From assembly GCA_052386455.1 (NCBI GenBank), contig JBQTKD010000042.1, positions 3,123-67,122 on the forward strand: a stretch of DNA of 64,000 bases, written 5' to 3'. This stretch comes from JBQTKD01 sp052386455. Its GTDB lineage: Bacteria; Actinomycetota; Actinomycetes; Sporichthyales; Sporichthyaceae. The position numbers and the translations under genes are program-made. Shown here piece by piece: positions 24,654 through 35,035 of this stretch; the first letter of the stretch is position 1; each line of letters opens with the position of its first letter. Under the pieces are notes generated by a model that ran no database searches, was not told the DNA's origin, and worked only from the letters and a program-made list of their open reading frames with translations.

Positions 24654-25388
24654 TTAGGCCGCCGAGTCCACCGCGTGCGCCGTGGTCTTGATCAGCGTGC
24701 GGAGGTCCAGCACGGCGCGGGTGTGCAGCTGGCTCACCCGAGACTCGGTCACGCCGAGCACCTTGCCGATCTCGGCGAGGGTGAAGCCCTCGTAGTAGTA
24801 CAGCGCGACGATGATCTGGTCGCGCTCGCGCAGCTGGCGCACGTGACGCAGCAGAACGGTCCGCACCGCCTCGTCCTCGAGCGCGTCGCCGGGGGCGGCG
24901 GACTGGTCGACGACGACCAAGTCGTCGGTGGCGGCCACGGAGGTGAAGGAGACCTTCGCGTACAGGTCGCGCAGCTCGGACACCTTGATGCCGAGCTCGG
25001 CTGCCACCTCGTCTTCGGTGGGCATGCGGTCCAGGCGCACCTGCAGCACCTGGTGGGCCTTTTCGATTGCGCGGATCTTGTCCCGAACCGAACGCGGAAC
25101 CCAGTCCTGGGCGCGCAGCGCGTCGATCATGGCGCCGCGAATGCGCGGCACCGCGTAGGTCTGGAACTCCAGGCCGCGTTCGAGGTCGAACTTCTCGATG
25201 GCGTCCATGAGACCGAAGACGCCCTCGGAGACCAGGTCGGCGACGTCGACGGTCTGCGGCAGTCCGGAGCGCACGCGGCCGGCGACGTACTTCACCAGCG
25301 GCGCGTACTGCATGACCAGACGGTTGCGCAGCGCCGGAGAACCGGTGGCGCGGTACTGCTGCCAAAGCTCTCGGGTTTCGACCGACAT
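24654..25388 (-). CDS. whiG: FliA/WhiG-family sigma factor
   Basis: A 244-aa sigma-28-type factor. It lacks region 1.1; region 2 covers about residues 10-85 (SEGVFGLMDAIEKFD, FQTYAVPRIRGAMID), region 3 about 95-160 and region 4 about 180-235 with an HTH (FTLAEIGKVLGVTESRVSQL). ATG 25388 has GGAGG five bases before it. In Streptomyces WhiG directs early sporulation genes and is held by RsiG with c-di-GMP; in Rubrobacter the pair controls type IV pili. Here it lies in the pilus region with rsiG, and several pilus units have matching promoters. Flagellar use cannot be excluded because no flagellar genes are in view. Confidence 0.92.
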   Translation of the reverse strand: MSVETRELWQQYRATGSPALRNRLVMQYAPLVKYVAGRVRSGLPQTVDVADLVSEGVFGLMDAIEKFDLERGLEFQTYAVPRIRGAMIDALRAQDWVPRSVRDKIRAIEKAHQVLQVRLDRMPTEDEVAAELGIKVSELRDLYAKVSFTSVAATDDLVVVDQSAAPGDALEDEAVRTVLLRHVRQLRERDQIIVALYYYEGFTLAEIGKVLGVTESRVSQLHTRAVLDLRTLIKTTAHAVDSAA

Positions 25389-25687
25389 GACTGCCTCCGG
25401 GCGAGCGGAAACGGGGGTGGGATGAACTTGACTGTAGGCATCCGATTGCGAACTAAAAGTGATCCGGAGAAGGTCGAGACGTTCGGTTGAGGCCGGGGTC
25501 GGCCGTTCGGGCGACCACCAGAACTCGCACTTGATCGGGCGAAACCGAGGACGACTCCCGTGCGTCTGACCCATCGATGGGGGTAGAAGCACATTGCCTG
25601 CGCGTGAGCTTTGCGCCCCGCCCGGCAGGTATCGGTCATAACCCGAACTGCCCAATCCGAACCCGGCAGCGCATCGAGAGGCATACC

Positions 25688-25903
25688 GTGACCGTCATGG
25701 CGATTGAAGACAGCCCCATCTACGACCTGCTGATCTCCGAGCTGGGCAGCCCCATCGCGGACCCCGCGATCGACTGCTCCTACGCGTTCGTGCTGAACGC
25801 AGCGGGCCAGGGCGCGGGTGCCCCGGCCAAGGCGCCGTCGGTGCTCACCCCGCGTTCGGCTCCCAAGCCGCTCGCGCCGATGGCCGCCAAGAACGCCAGC
25901 TGA
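25688..25903 (+). CDS. Small unknown protein, 71 aa
   Basis: A 71-aa protein I do not recognise. GTG 25688 is chosen because GAGAGG (25676-25681) lies six bases upstream; the in-frame ATG at 25697 is too far. Codon third positions are strongly G/C, so it looks genuinely coding. The N-terminal half is acidic (EDSPIYDLLISELGSP), with one Cys in DCSYAFVLN, and the C-terminal half is Ala/Pro/Lys-rich and probably disordered. It is transcribed divergently from whiG and ends at a strong terminator. Its role is unknown. Confidence 0.65.
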   Translation: MTVMAIEDSPIYDLLISELGSPIADPAIDCSYAFVLNAAGQGAGAPAKAPSVLTPRSAPKPLAPMAAKNAS

Positions 25904-25919
25904 CGCAGTTCTTTCCGCT

Positions 25920-25968
25920 CGACGCCGCACAGTCCTGAGGGGGCGCTGTGCGGCGTCGACGTGTTTTC
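25920..25968 (+). terminator. Rho-independent terminator
   Basis: Perfect 13-bp stem CGACGCCGCACAG (25920-25932) / CTGTGCGGCGTCG (25946-25958) with a T-rich run (GTGTTTTCT) after it, closing the small gene. Confidence 0.8.
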
Positions 25969-26033
25969 TGGACAAGAACGCAGTCGTACGCCCCGAAGTT
26001 GTCGCGCTCGGTCGCATAGGAAAGACTGCGGGT

Positions 26034-27389
<1,356 letters not shown>

Positions 27390-27397
27390 GACACAGA

Positions 27398-27435
27398 GAA
27401 AGGGCCGGTTCCCCCGAGGGGGCACCGGCCCTTTC
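27398..27435. terminator. Bidirectional terminator after gltA
   Basis: 12-bp perfect stem GAAAGGGCCGGT (27398-27409) / ACCGGCCCTTTC (27424-27435) with an A-run on one side and a T-run on the other, between gltA and the convergent gene at 27471. Confidence 0.8.
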
Positions 27436-27470
27436 GAGTCTCTAGCCGGGACGAAGGGACGAGGGGTTGA

Positions 27471-27890
27471 TCAGCCGCCGGTGACGGAGACCGCGGCGGT
27501 CTTCTTCGCCGGGTTCACCTTGGTGACGGTGACGGTGTACTTGCCGACCTTCGCGGCCTTGCCGGTCGTGAAGGAGTACGACTTCGAACCCGACTTGAGG
27601 GTGGCGCCCTTGGCGGTGACCGCGGTCGGCGTGAGGGACAGGCCACCGACCTTCTTGGCCTTGCCGGTGGCGAGGGTGGCCTTGGCAACGACGTCCTCGA
27701 CGACGTCGGTGGCAGGCTCGGTGGCGGCTGCGGGCTCCGGGACGGAAGCATCCGCAGACACAGAGGCGTCGGCCGAGGTGTTCTCGACGTTGGGCTTTTC
27801 GGCGTTCTGCATGGACCCCAGGACGATGGCGAGCGCGCCGACACCGGCGACGAGCGGCAACACGGGGTTGTTGGCGAGAGAGCTCTTCAT
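27471..27890 (-). CDS. Small secreted or membrane-anchored unknown protein
   Basis: A 139-aa protein. ATG 27890 gives one hydrophobic segment (about 9-25: VLPLVAGVGALAIVLG), followed by an acidic Ala/Ser/Glu-rich linker (30-65). The last 70 residues are Lys/Thr/Val-rich, compatible with a small beta-sandwich. There are no cysteines. I recognise no family. The domain probably faces outside. No operon partner is evident. Confidence 0.6.
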   Translation of the reverse strand: MKSSLANNPVLPLVAGVGALAIVLGSMQNAEKPNVENTSADASVSADASVPEPAAATEPATDVVEDVVAKATLATGKAKKVGGLSLTPTAVTAKGATLKSGSKSYSFTTGKAAKVGKYTVTVTKVNPAKKTAAVSVTGG

Positions 27891-27974
27891 GCGTTCGATA
27901 GTAGGACAAGAGGGTGTTCTCTAGAAGAAGTTCGAAAAAGCTCACACACCGGCTACGGCGCGGTATGTGCTATC

Positions 27975-28706
27975 TCACGCACCGTCAGCGACATCGATCA
28001 TGATTGCGGTGACGTTGTCCGGGCCGCCGGCCGAAAGCGCCGCCTCCACCAGGACGTCCACGGCCGTCGCGGGGTCGGTTTCCCGCCGCAGGATCTCGCT
28101 CAGCAGCGGGTGCCGCACCGGGCCGTGCAGCCCGTCGGTGCACACCAGATACCGGTCGCCTGGCAGGGGGCGGGTCATCCAGATGTCCGGGGTGGTGTCC
28201 GGGACCGCGTGCAGTACGCGGGTGACTACGTTGCGGCGCGGATAGTCGGCGGCCTCCGCCGGGTCCAACAGCCCGCGGTCGACCATCTCCTGTACTTCGG
28301 AGTGATCGACGGTCAGCTGTTCGAGGTCGCCGGCGCGCATCCGGTACACCCGGGAGTCGCCGATGTTGACCGTCATCAGCATTCCCTCGGTGCGGTCGGT
28401 GCCGACGACGAGCGCGCTGAGCGTCGTGGCCATCCCGGTCCGGCCCGACGTGTGCCGCTGCGCCGCCGCAATCGATGCGCGCGCCTCCCGGACCGCCGCC
28501 AGCACCTCGCGCGGACCACGCGCCTCGGACGCGGCGAGACGTTCCATCGCGGCGATCGCCAATGCGCTCGCGACGTCGCCCGCGCGGTGCCCGCCCAGGC
28601 CGTCGGCCACTGCGAACACGGTCGGCCCGGCCAGGTGGGAGTCCTCGTTGGCGGCCCGCACCAACCCGACGTGGGTACGCGCCGCCCAGGAAAGGGCAAG
28701 TCTCAA
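27975..28706 (-). CDS. PP2C-type serine/threonine protein phosphatase
   Basis: A 243-aa PP2C-family phosphatase. Metal-binding motifs are visible: VRAANEDS near residue 14, VFAVADGLGGHRAGD, then VNIGDSRVYR, RYLVCTDGLHG and GGPDNVTAIM. These provide the aspartates that hold two Mn or Mg ions. TTG 28706 overlaps the stop of the fprA-like gene (TTGA), so it is likely translated by coupling. Such enzymes reverse Ser/Thr kinase (PknB-type) signalling. No kinase gene is adjacent. Confidence 0.9.
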   Translation of the reverse strand: MRLALSWAARTHVGLVRAANEDSHLAGPTVFAVADGLGGHRAGDVASALAIAAMERLAASEARGPREVLAAVREARASIAAAQRHTSGRTGMATTLSALVVGTDRTEGMLMTVNIGDSRVYRMRAGDLEQLTVDHSEVQEMVDRGLLDPAEAADYPRRNVVTRVLHAVPDTTPDIWMTRPLPGDRYLVCTDGLHGPVRHPLLSEILRRETDPATAVDVLVEAALSAGGPDNVTAIMIDVADGA

Positions 28707-30073
28707 GCGGGCCCTACCCGCGCAGCCGTGGCAACGGCAAGAAGTTCGGCCACGGTGCACAGTTTGACCCGGGGGCGGCCGGACGCAGCGCCTGCCCCGA
28801 CCTCATGTCGATCGATCGCCCGCCAGTCCTGTTCCTCGACGAGCTCCGGCGCGGTCGCGCGCAACCACGAGCGGATGTCCTCGACGCTGGAGTCGGTGGC
28901 GTCCGGACGGGCCGATGCGGCGAGGTCGGCCAGCGCGGACTCGGCGGACTCCTGACCGTCCTTGCGGTTGGTGCCGATGACGCCGGAGGGTCCGCGGCGG
29001 ATCCAGCCCGTCGCGTACTCGCGCTCGCCACCCACCACTCGGCCCGCCTCGGTTGGAATCACGGCGCGGTCGGAGTCGAACGGGACGTCGGGCAGGGGAA
29101 CCGCGCGATAGCCGACGGCCCGCACGACGAGGCCCGCCTCCACGATCTCGCGGCCGCCGTTGTCGACGGCGCGCACGGTGCCGTCGGCGCCTGCGATCAG
29201 GTCGTTGTGGCCGAGTTGGACCTCGCGGATGCGCCCGTCCGGACCGGGCAGCAGGTCCAGCGGGGAGCGGGCGAAGCGCAGCACGATGCGGCGCGGCTTG
29301 CCGGTCGGCGGGTGCTCGTCCTGCAGCCGGCGCAGGGCCTCGATGTTGGTGCGCACCGTGTGGCTCGAGGCCGCGACGACGTCCTTGTCGAGAGTGTCGA
29401 GATCCCACTCCACGACGGCGTCCACGTTCTCGATCTCGCCGAGTTCGCGCAGCTCCGGGGTGGTGAACGCGGCCTCGAGCGGTCCGCGGCGAGCCAGCAC
29501 GATCACCTCGCGCACCGAGGAGGTCCGCAGCGCCTCGATGGCGTGGTCCGCGGTGTCCGTCGTGGCGAGCACGTCCGGCTCGGTGACGAACATCCGTGCC
29601 ACGTCGATCGCGACGTTCCCGGCACCGACGACGATCACCCGCTCGGTGTCCAGGGGCACCGCGACGTCCCGGAAGTCCGGGTGGCCGTTGTACCAGCCGA
29701 CCACGTCGGTGGCCGCGATGCTGCCGGGAAGGTCCTCGCCCGGCACGCGCAGCGGGTTGTCCCGCTGGGCGCCGACGGCGTACACGACGGCGTCGTAGTG
29801 GGCGAGCAGGTCGGCACGCGAGACGTCCCGGCCGAGTTCGACGTTGCCGAAGAAGCGGTACCGCGGGTGGTCGGCCGTGCGGGCGAACGCCACGCTGACG
29901 CTCTTGATCTTCGGGTGGTCCGGGGCGACGCCGGAGCGGACGAGCCCCCAGGGGGTGGGCAGCTTGTCGATCATGTCGACGTGGACCGCGGGCTCGTCGG
30001 AGCGCAGCAGCACCGCCGCCGCGTAGAACCCCGCCGGCCCAGAGCCGACCACTGCGACGCACGCACGCTGCAT
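28703..30073 (-). CDS. fprA: Ferredoxin-NADP+ reductase, FprA type
   Basis: A 456-aa flavoprotein of the adrenodoxin-reductase-like family. An FAD-binding VAVVGSGPAGFYAA occurs at the N-terminus, with PTPWGLVRSGVAPDHPKIK typical of FprA. The NADP site is VIVVGAGNVAIDVARMF, and the end includes GWIRRGPSGVIGTNRKD, another family signature. It transfers electrons between NADPH and ferredoxin, for example for P450s. It shares an operon with the PP2C gene. Confidence 0.94.
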   Translation of the reverse strand: MQRACVAVVGSGPAGFYAAAVLLRSDEPAVHVDMIDKLPTPWGLVRSGVAPDHPKIKSVSVAFARTADHPRYRFFGNVELGRDVSRADLLAHYDAVVYAVGAQRDNPLRVPGEDLPGSIAATDVVGWYNGHPDFRDVAVPLDTERVIVVGAGNVAIDVARMFVTEPDVLATTDTADHAIEALRTSSVREVIVLARRGPLEAAFTTPELRELGEIENVDAVVEWDLDTLDKDVVAASSHTVRTNIEALRRLQDEHPPTGKPRRIVLRFARSPLDLLPGPDGRIREVQLGHNDLIAGADGTVRAVDNGGREIVEAGLVVRAVGYRAVPLPDVPFDSDRAVIPTEAGRVVGGEREYATGWIRRGPSGVIGTNRKDGQESAESALADLAASARPDATDSSVEDIRSWLRATAPELVEEQDWRAIDRHEVGAGAASGRPRVKLCTVAELLAVATAARVGPA

Positions 30074-30095
30074 GAGATGCCTCCAGGGCGGCCGG

Positions 30096-30125
30096 GGCGA
30101 ACGGCGCCAGGGCGAACGGCGCCAG
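30096..30125. repeat. 15-bp tandem duplication
   Basis: GGCGAACGGCGCCAG occurs twice in direct tandem (30096-30110, 30111-30125) in the short gap between the divergent fprA-like and DedA genes, with a partial third unit. Confidence 0.6.
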
Positions 30126-30186
30126 GGCCAACCTAGCGTCCGTGTACGCGGTGAGCCCCCAGGGACCGCATGACATCCTTTCGGTG

Positions 30187-30924
30187 ATGAGCGAGGGGGC
30201 TGAGCCGGAGGCTGCGCGAGAGCCGGAGAGCGCGCCGCGCCCGCCCGCGAACCCGAACGAGTTCCAGCTTCCCTGGGTCGGCGAGGGCCACCGCATCGAC
30301 AAGGTCCTGCTGTTCCTGATCGCCTTCAGCGGGATCTACGCCCTGGCCACCATTCCGCTGGTGCCGGTCATGATCGCGGACCACACGGTGCTCCTCGCCC
30401 TGATCCGCGGCTCCTCCACGGCGATCGTCACGCTCGGTGCCCAGGTGCGCATCGGCGAGGAGTTCCTCGTCGTCGCGCTGCTGGCCGGACTGCCCGGCCT
30501 GATGATGTTCGACTGGGTGTTCTGGCTGGCCGGGAAGCGCTGGGGCGAGAACGCGACGTCCCTGTTGCTCGGGCGGATGAAGGACCCGGAGAAGCAGTTG
30601 CGGCGGCTGCACCGCATCACCGCCCGGTACGGCTGGCTCGCGGTCCTGACCGCCTACATCGGGCCGATCCCCAAGCAGCTGATCGCCGTCGCCGTCGGCT
30701 GGCACGGGATGCGCCTACGAACCTTCCTGATCCTCGACACCATCGCGTGCATGCTCTGGCTTGGCCTGCTGGTCGCGCTCGGCTACGCATTGGGTCAAGA
30801 GGCGATCGACGTCGTCAAGGCCGTCTCCCGCTACGGGCTGTGGATCACCCTGGGCCTGGTGGGGCTGATCGTCGGGCGTCAGGTGTGGCTGGCCACCCGC
30901 ACGCCCGCTAGCCCGAAACGGTAG
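30187..30924 (+). CDS. DedA/VTT-domain membrane protein
   Basis: A 245-aa protein with a hydrophilic Pro/Glu-rich N-terminus (about 35 residues) followed by hydrophobic segments. The VTT/DedA hallmark is present as GLPGLMMFDWVFWLAGKRWG and a later YIGPIPKQLIAVAVGWHGM. DedA proteins act in lipid carrier or phospholipid flipping across the membrane. ATG 30187 is preferred; GTG 30184 is adjacent. The 3' end overlaps the convergent YihY-like gene by 17 bases. Confidence 0.8.
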   Translation: MSEGAEPEAAREPESAPRPPANPNEFQLPWVGEGHRIDKVLLFLIAFSGIYALATIPLVPVMIADHTVLLALIRGSSTAIVTLGAQVRIGEEFLVVALLAGLPGLMMFDWVFWLAGKRWGENATSLLLGRMKDPEKQLRRLHRITARYGWLAVLTAYIGPIPKQLIAVAVGWHGMRLRTFLILDTIACMLWLGLLVALGYALGQEAIDVVKAVSRYGLWITLGLVGLIVGRQVWLATRTPASPKR

Positions 30925-31843
30925 TCCGGACCTTCTGGTCCTCGTCGTAGCGGCGCGACGCGGCGTAGTCCTGGAGCAGGCGGCGGTCCGCGTCGGTCGG
31001 CTCGCCCTCGACCAGACCGCGAGGGTGGTACTCGCGCTTGAGGACCACGTTGAGCTGCATGCCCAGCAGGGTCAGCTGCGCCTGCAGGTAGAACCACCAC
31101 AGCATGGTGATGACGGTGGCGAACGAACCGTAGGTACTCTGCGCGCCGGACAGGTGCTGGGTGATGACGAACGAGGAGACGGTCTGCAGCACCCAGAAGC
31201 ACACGCCGCTGAACACGGCCCCGGGGAGCACGTCCCGGAAGCCGATCTGACGGTCGGTCAGCATTCGGAACAACAGCAGGAACAGGCCGACGTCCACCGC
31301 CACGGCCGCCAGGATGCCGAGGGTCCGGCCGATTGGCCCGAGCTCGGCTCCGGTCAGGACGGCGATCAGCACGATGCTGCCGAGCAGGCCCAGACCGATC
31401 GTGCCCAGCGCGAGCCCGCCACGCTTGGCCTGCTCCACGATCTTGGGCCGGGCGAAGGCCGGGACCTCCCAGACGGAGTTGAAGGCCTGCTGGGTCACGC
31501 GCACCACGGCCATGCCGCTCCACAGGGCGGTGGTCAGCCCGGCGATCAGGGCGATCCAACTGCCGGTCAGCGACTGCACGTCGTCCGGGCTCAGCAGGGG
31601 GAGGTAGCCGGTGATCTCCTCCAACACGCGCGCCTTGTCCTGCTCGGGCAGGACGAAGCCGAGGAGGGTCACGGAGGCGAGCAGCAGGGGGAACAGGGAG
31701 AAGAACGCCCAGAACGCCATCGAGGCGGCGAGGGCGGGCGAGGAGTCCTCGCCGTACTTCTTGACGGTGGCGATGCCTACACCCAGCCAGCGTCGGTCGC
31801 GCTGCTGTTCGTCGAGGCGGGCTTTGAGGGGCGCAAGGTCCAT
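30908..31843 (-). CDS. YihY/BrkB-family integral membrane protein
   Basis: A 311-aa polytopic membrane protein. The family motif ALAASMAFWAFFSLFPLLL opens the first membrane helix, about six helices follow, and the conserved GSFATVITMLWWFYLQAQ lies before the last. The C-terminus is charged. The molecular function of the family is not settled. It is convergent with the DedA gene and lies downstream of sigF in the same direction, 39 bases away. Confidence 0.88.
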   Translation of the reverse strand: MDLAPLKARLDEQQRDRRWLGVGIATVKKYGEDSSPALAASMAFWAFFSLFPLLLASVTLLGFVLPEQDKARVLEEITGYLPLLSPDDVQSLTGSWIALIAGLTTALWSGMAVVRVTQQAFNSVWEVPAFARPKIVEQAKRGGLALGTIGLGLLGSIVLIAVLTGAELGPIGRTLGILAAVAVDVGLFLLLFRMLTDRQIGFRDVLPGAVFSGVCFWVLQTVSSFVITQHLSGAQSTYGSFATVITMLWWFYLQAQLTLLGMQLNVVLKREYHPRGLVEGEPTDADRRLLQDYAASRRYDEDQKVRTTVSG

Positions 31844-31882
31844 GGTCGTTGGCTTCCCTGCGCCCCTCGCCCTACACGCGCG

Positions 31883-32662
31883 TCAGTCGTCGGCCATCGC
31901 GGTGCGCAGCGTCGCCAGGGTGCGGCTCAGCAGGCGGGACACGTGCATCTGCGAGATGCCGAGCTTCTCGCCGATCTGAGCCTGTGTCATGTCCTCGTAG
32001 AAGCGGAGCTGGAGAATGGTTCGCTCGCGCGGGGGCAGGGCCTCGATGAGCGGACGCAGCGACATGCAATCCACCGTGAGGTCCATGCGGTCGTCGCTCT
32101 CGCCGAGCGTTTCGGCGAGCGTCCAGGAGTCCTGCTCGTCGGCGCCGACGGGGGCGTCGAGCGAACGGGGGCTGAACGCGTCGTCCGCGGTGATGGCCTC
32201 CAGGACCAGTTCCTCGTCCACCGCCAGGTGCGCCGCCAACTCTGGGACGGTCGGCGTGCGGCCCAGTTGGTGGGTGAGCTTTTCGGTGGCCTCGCGCAGC
32301 ACCGCCTTGGTCTCCTGCAGGCGGCGCGGCAGGCGAATCCAGCGGCGCTTGTCGCGGAAGTAGCGGCGGATCTCGCCCTGCACGGTCGGCTTGGCGAAGG
32401 CGGCAAAGTCGGTGCCGCGCTCGGGATCGAAGCGCTGAATGGCGAGCACCAGGCCGACGAAGCCGACCTGCGCGAGTTCTTCGAGGTCTACCGCGGGGTT
32501 TGCGTACCGGCTGGCCAGCCAGCGAACGAGTCCGGTGTAGCGCTCGACCAGTTCGGCTTGGATGGCCGCCCGCTCCGCGTCGTCGGCGGTCTGCAGGGCG
32601 ACGAAAAGATCGTGGTCCGCGGTGACGGTCTGCTGATCTTCCAGTGCGGCAGTGCTGGACAT
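31883..32662 (-). CDS. SigB/SigF-family alternative sigma factor
   Basis: A 259-aa sigma factor of the SigB/SigF/SigG group. Region 2 includes EELAQVGFVGLVLAIQRFD and FAAFAKPTVQGEIRRYFRD, region 3 has TPTVPELAAHL, and region 4 ends with MTQAQIGEKLGISQMHVSRL. ATG 32662 gives the usual N-terminus. Members are regulated by RsbW-type anti-sigma and STAS antagonists. Such modules are encoded at 39026-42056, so a link is conceivable. Confidence 0.92.
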   Translation of the reverse strand: MSSTAALEDQQTVTADHDLFVALQTADDAERAAIQAELVERYTGLVRWLASRYANPAVDLEELAQVGFVGLVLAIQRFDPERGTDFAAFAKPTVQGEIRRYFRDKRRWIRLPRRLQETKAVLREATEKLTHQLGRTPTVPELAAHLAVDEELVLEAITADDAFSPRSLDAPVGADEQDSWTLAETLGESDDRMDLTVDCMSLRPLIEALPPRERTILQLRFYEDMTQAQIGEKLGISQMHVSRLLSRTLATLRTAMADD

Positions 32663-32770
32663 GAGAAGGAACTCCAAGCGGTGAGTACGCGCCGTTCGCT
32701 CGACGCCGTGCCCACCTCCTTTCATGAAAATCTGTGGACTAAACCCGAGACGACTTCTTCGTCACACTCC

Positions 32771-34330
32771 TCAGTTGATGCCGCGTTCGCGGCCCTCCCA
32801 GAACGGGGCGCGGAGTTCGCGCTTGAGCACCTTCATCGCCGCGGAGAGCGGAAGCGGCTCGGCGCGGAAGTCCACCGTGCGCGGCACCTTGTACCCGGCG
32901 ATGGACCCTCGTGCGTGGGCGATGATCTCTTCGGCCGTGGCCTCGTGGCCCGGCTTCAGCACGCAGATCGCGTGCACCGCCTCGCCCCACGTCTCGTGCG
33001 GGACGCCGATGACGGCCACCTGCAGGATGGCGGCGTGCGAGGCGATCGCGTTCTCGACCTCGGTGCCGTACACGTTCTCGCCGCCCGAGATGATCATGTC
33101 CTTGGCGCGGTCCACCAGGAACAGAAAGCCCTCGGAGTCGAGGTAGCCGACGTCGCCGGTGTGGTACCAGCCGTCCTTGAGCGCCTCGGCCGTCGCCTCC
33201 GGCTTCTTGAAGTACTCGGTGAGGAAGTTGCCCGCCCGCGCGCAGACCTCGCCGGGCTCGCCGCTGGGCACGACGTTGCCGTCCTCGTCCTGGATGCTCA
33301 GCTCGACGCCCGGCAGCGGCAGGCCACAGGACCCGAGCCGCCGTCCGGCCCGTGGTTCGGACGCGGGCAGGATCGTCAACACGGTGCAGCCCTCGGTCAT
33401 GCCGTAGCCGTGGACGACGTCGAGGTCCGGGAACAGCTCGAGCAGCTTCTTCAGCAACGGCTCGGGCATCGGCGAGGCGCCGTACACGAGGCGCCGCAGG
33501 CTCGCCAGGCGGTCCGGACGGAAGTCCGGCAGGTTGACGACCATGCCGATCATCGTCGGCACGAGCAGCGTCATCGTCGGCCGGTAGGTCTCGGTGGCCG
33601 CCAGCGACGCATCCGGAGTGAACATCGGCAGGACGATGCAGGTGTTGCCGAACATGGTCGCGCCGACGATGCCCGGCATCGTCGCCGCGTGGAACATCGG
33701 CGTCTGCAGCAGGAAGGTGCCGTCGTGGTGCCAGGGCAGCGCCATCGCCAGGTGGTACTGGTTCAGGATCTGCGCCCGCTGGGTGGTGACGACGCCCTTG
33801 GGGTGGCCGGTGGTGCCGCCGGTGTACATCAGCACGCAGGGTGACTCCTCGTCAGGTTCGGCGGGGAGCCGTTCCGCGGAGTTCTTCAGCAGGTCGGAGT
33901 ACCGGATGTCGCAGGCGCCCTCGCCGGATCCGATGAGCACGACCTTCTTCAGCGGTGTGCGGGCGCGGATCGCCTCGACCATCGGCGCGAAGGTCGAATC
34001 GACGAAGCAGACCTCGCTCTCGCTGTCGGTGAGGACGTAGACGAGTTCCTCGGCCGAGAAGCGCAGGTTCAGCGGGTTGATGACGCCGGCGCCGAACATC
34101 GCCGCGTGCCACAGCTCGAGGTAGGAGACGCTGTTGAGCGCGAGCACCGCGAAGCGCTTCTCGGGGGTGATGCCGAGTTCGTCCGCGAGCGCGGCACACA
34201 GCCGGGAGACTCGGGAGAGGTGCTCTCCGTTGGTCGTGGTGGCACCGGTTCCGGCGTCGACGAAGCCGACCCGGTCCGGTCTCCGGGCCAGGGCCGGGAG
34301 CAGGGAACGGTGGAAGACGAGTTCCTTCAA
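32771..34330 (-). CDS. Acyl-CoA synthetase (AMP-forming, FadD-like)
   Basis: A 519-aa ANL-family ligase that activates a carboxylic acid as acyl-AMP, then thioesterifies it to CoA. Core motifs are MYTGGTTGHPKGV (phosphate loop), VHGYGMTEGC, DGWYHTGDVGYLD and VDRAKDMIISGGENVYGTEVE. The A10 region reads LPLSAAMKVLKREL: the usual Gly before the catalytic Lys is Met, but the lysine remains. It lies nine bases after a TetR-type gene in the same direction and probably belongs to the regulon of the divergent AtuA/Pta/acyl-CoA dehydrogenase operon. Substrate unknown. Confidence 0.88.
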   Translation of the reverse strand: MKELVFHRSLLPALARRPDRVGFVDAGTGATTTNGEHLSRVSRLCAALADELGITPEKRFAVLALNSVSYLELWHAAMFGAGVINPLNLRFSAEELVYVLTDSESEVCFVDSTFAPMVEAIRARTPLKKVVLIGSGEGACDIRYSDLLKNSAERLPAEPDEESPCVLMYTGGTTGHPKGVVTTQRAQILNQYHLAMALPWHHDGTFLLQTPMFHAATMPGIVGATMFGNTCIVLPMFTPDASLAATETYRPTMTLLVPTMIGMVVNLPDFRPDRLASLRRLVYGASPMPEPLLKKLLELFPDLDVVHGYGMTEGCTVLTILPASEPRAGRRLGSCGLPLPGVELSIQDEDGNVVPSGEPGEVCARAGNFLTEYFKKPEATAEALKDGWYHTGDVGYLDSEGFLFLVDRAKDMIISGGENVYGTEVENAIASHAAILQVAVIGVPHETWGEAVHAICVLKPGHEATAEEIIAHARGSIAGYKVPRTVDFRAEPLPLSAAMKVLKRELRAPFWEGRERGIN

Positions 34331-34339
34331 AGCGGCTCC

Positions 34340-34942
34340 TCAGCCGACGGGGGCGGGGACTGGGCTGGTGACGAGCACGTGGACCGCCATCGCGGCGAGC
34401 AGCGGAGCGGCGGTTGCCCGGGGCAGCCTGCTGGTGAACTCGGTTGCGGACTGGATGAGCGCGATGGCGCCGTGGCACATGGCGCGCACCGATTCCAGTT
34501 CCACGTCCGGACGAAGCGCGGCGACGGCGCGTACCCATTCCTCGGTGTAGAGGCGCATCAGGTAGCGCAGCCGGTGACGGTCGGCCTCCGGGAGGCTGCG
34601 TACCTCGGTACGCCAGGTCATGATGTCCGAGGTGTGGTCGAAGACGAACGCTACGTGGTTGTCGACGATCGCCGTCAAGGCCGCCAGCGGATCCCCGATC
34701 GTCCGCCCCAGCTCGGCGACGTCCTCGAGGTGCGAGATCACCGCGTCCTCGAGGATCGCGACCAGCACGGCTTCCTTGCTCGGGTAGTGCCGGTAGAACG
34801 CGGGCCCGGTCAGCCCCAGCGCCCCGCTGATGTCGTTGATGCCGACCGCGTGGTACCCGTGGCGTGCGAACAGATCGGCCGCGGCCGAGAGCAGCTCGCG
34901 CTGCCGTTGGGTCCGGGTTATCTGCTGTGGAGCCGACGTCAA
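34340..34942 (-). CDS. TetR-family transcriptional regulator
   Basis: A 200-aa TetR-family repressor. The HTH is in residues about 10-55 (ELLSAAADLFARHGYHAVGI, then a recognition helix with GPAFYRHYPSKEA). The C-terminal ligand domain resembles those of acyl-CoA-responsive regulators. TTG 34942 is chosen because GAGGAG precedes it by six bases. It is cotranscribed with the acyl-CoA ligase and divergent from the AtuA-like operon, so it probably represses both. Confidence 0.88.
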   Translation of the reverse strand: MTSAPQQITRTQRQRELLSAAADLFARHGYHAVGINDISGALGLTGPAFYRHYPSKEAVLVAILEDAVISHLEDVAELGRTIGDPLAALTAIVDNHVAFVFDHTSDIMTWRTEVRSLPEADRHRLRYLMRLYTEEWVRAVAALRPDVELESVRAMCHGAIALIQSATEFTSRLPRATAAPLLAAMAVHVLVTSPVPAPVG

Positions 34943-35035
34943 GACATTCTCCTCGCCAACCCGACTTCCTTTATCGGGCGGGATGAGCCTAGTGTTTATA
35001 GTCGTTAACGTCGAGTACCCGACGGAAGGGCTTCC
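34943..35035. promoter_or_regulatory. Divergent promoter region of the TetR and AtuA-like units
   Basis: A 93-base gap containing the A/T-rich stretch TTTATAGTCGTTAACG (34995-35010), with palindromic core CGTTAACG at 35003-35010, and loose CCCGA/TCGGG arms nearer the TetR gene. One or both could be the TetR operator. No longer perfect palindrome is present. Confidence 0.35.
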
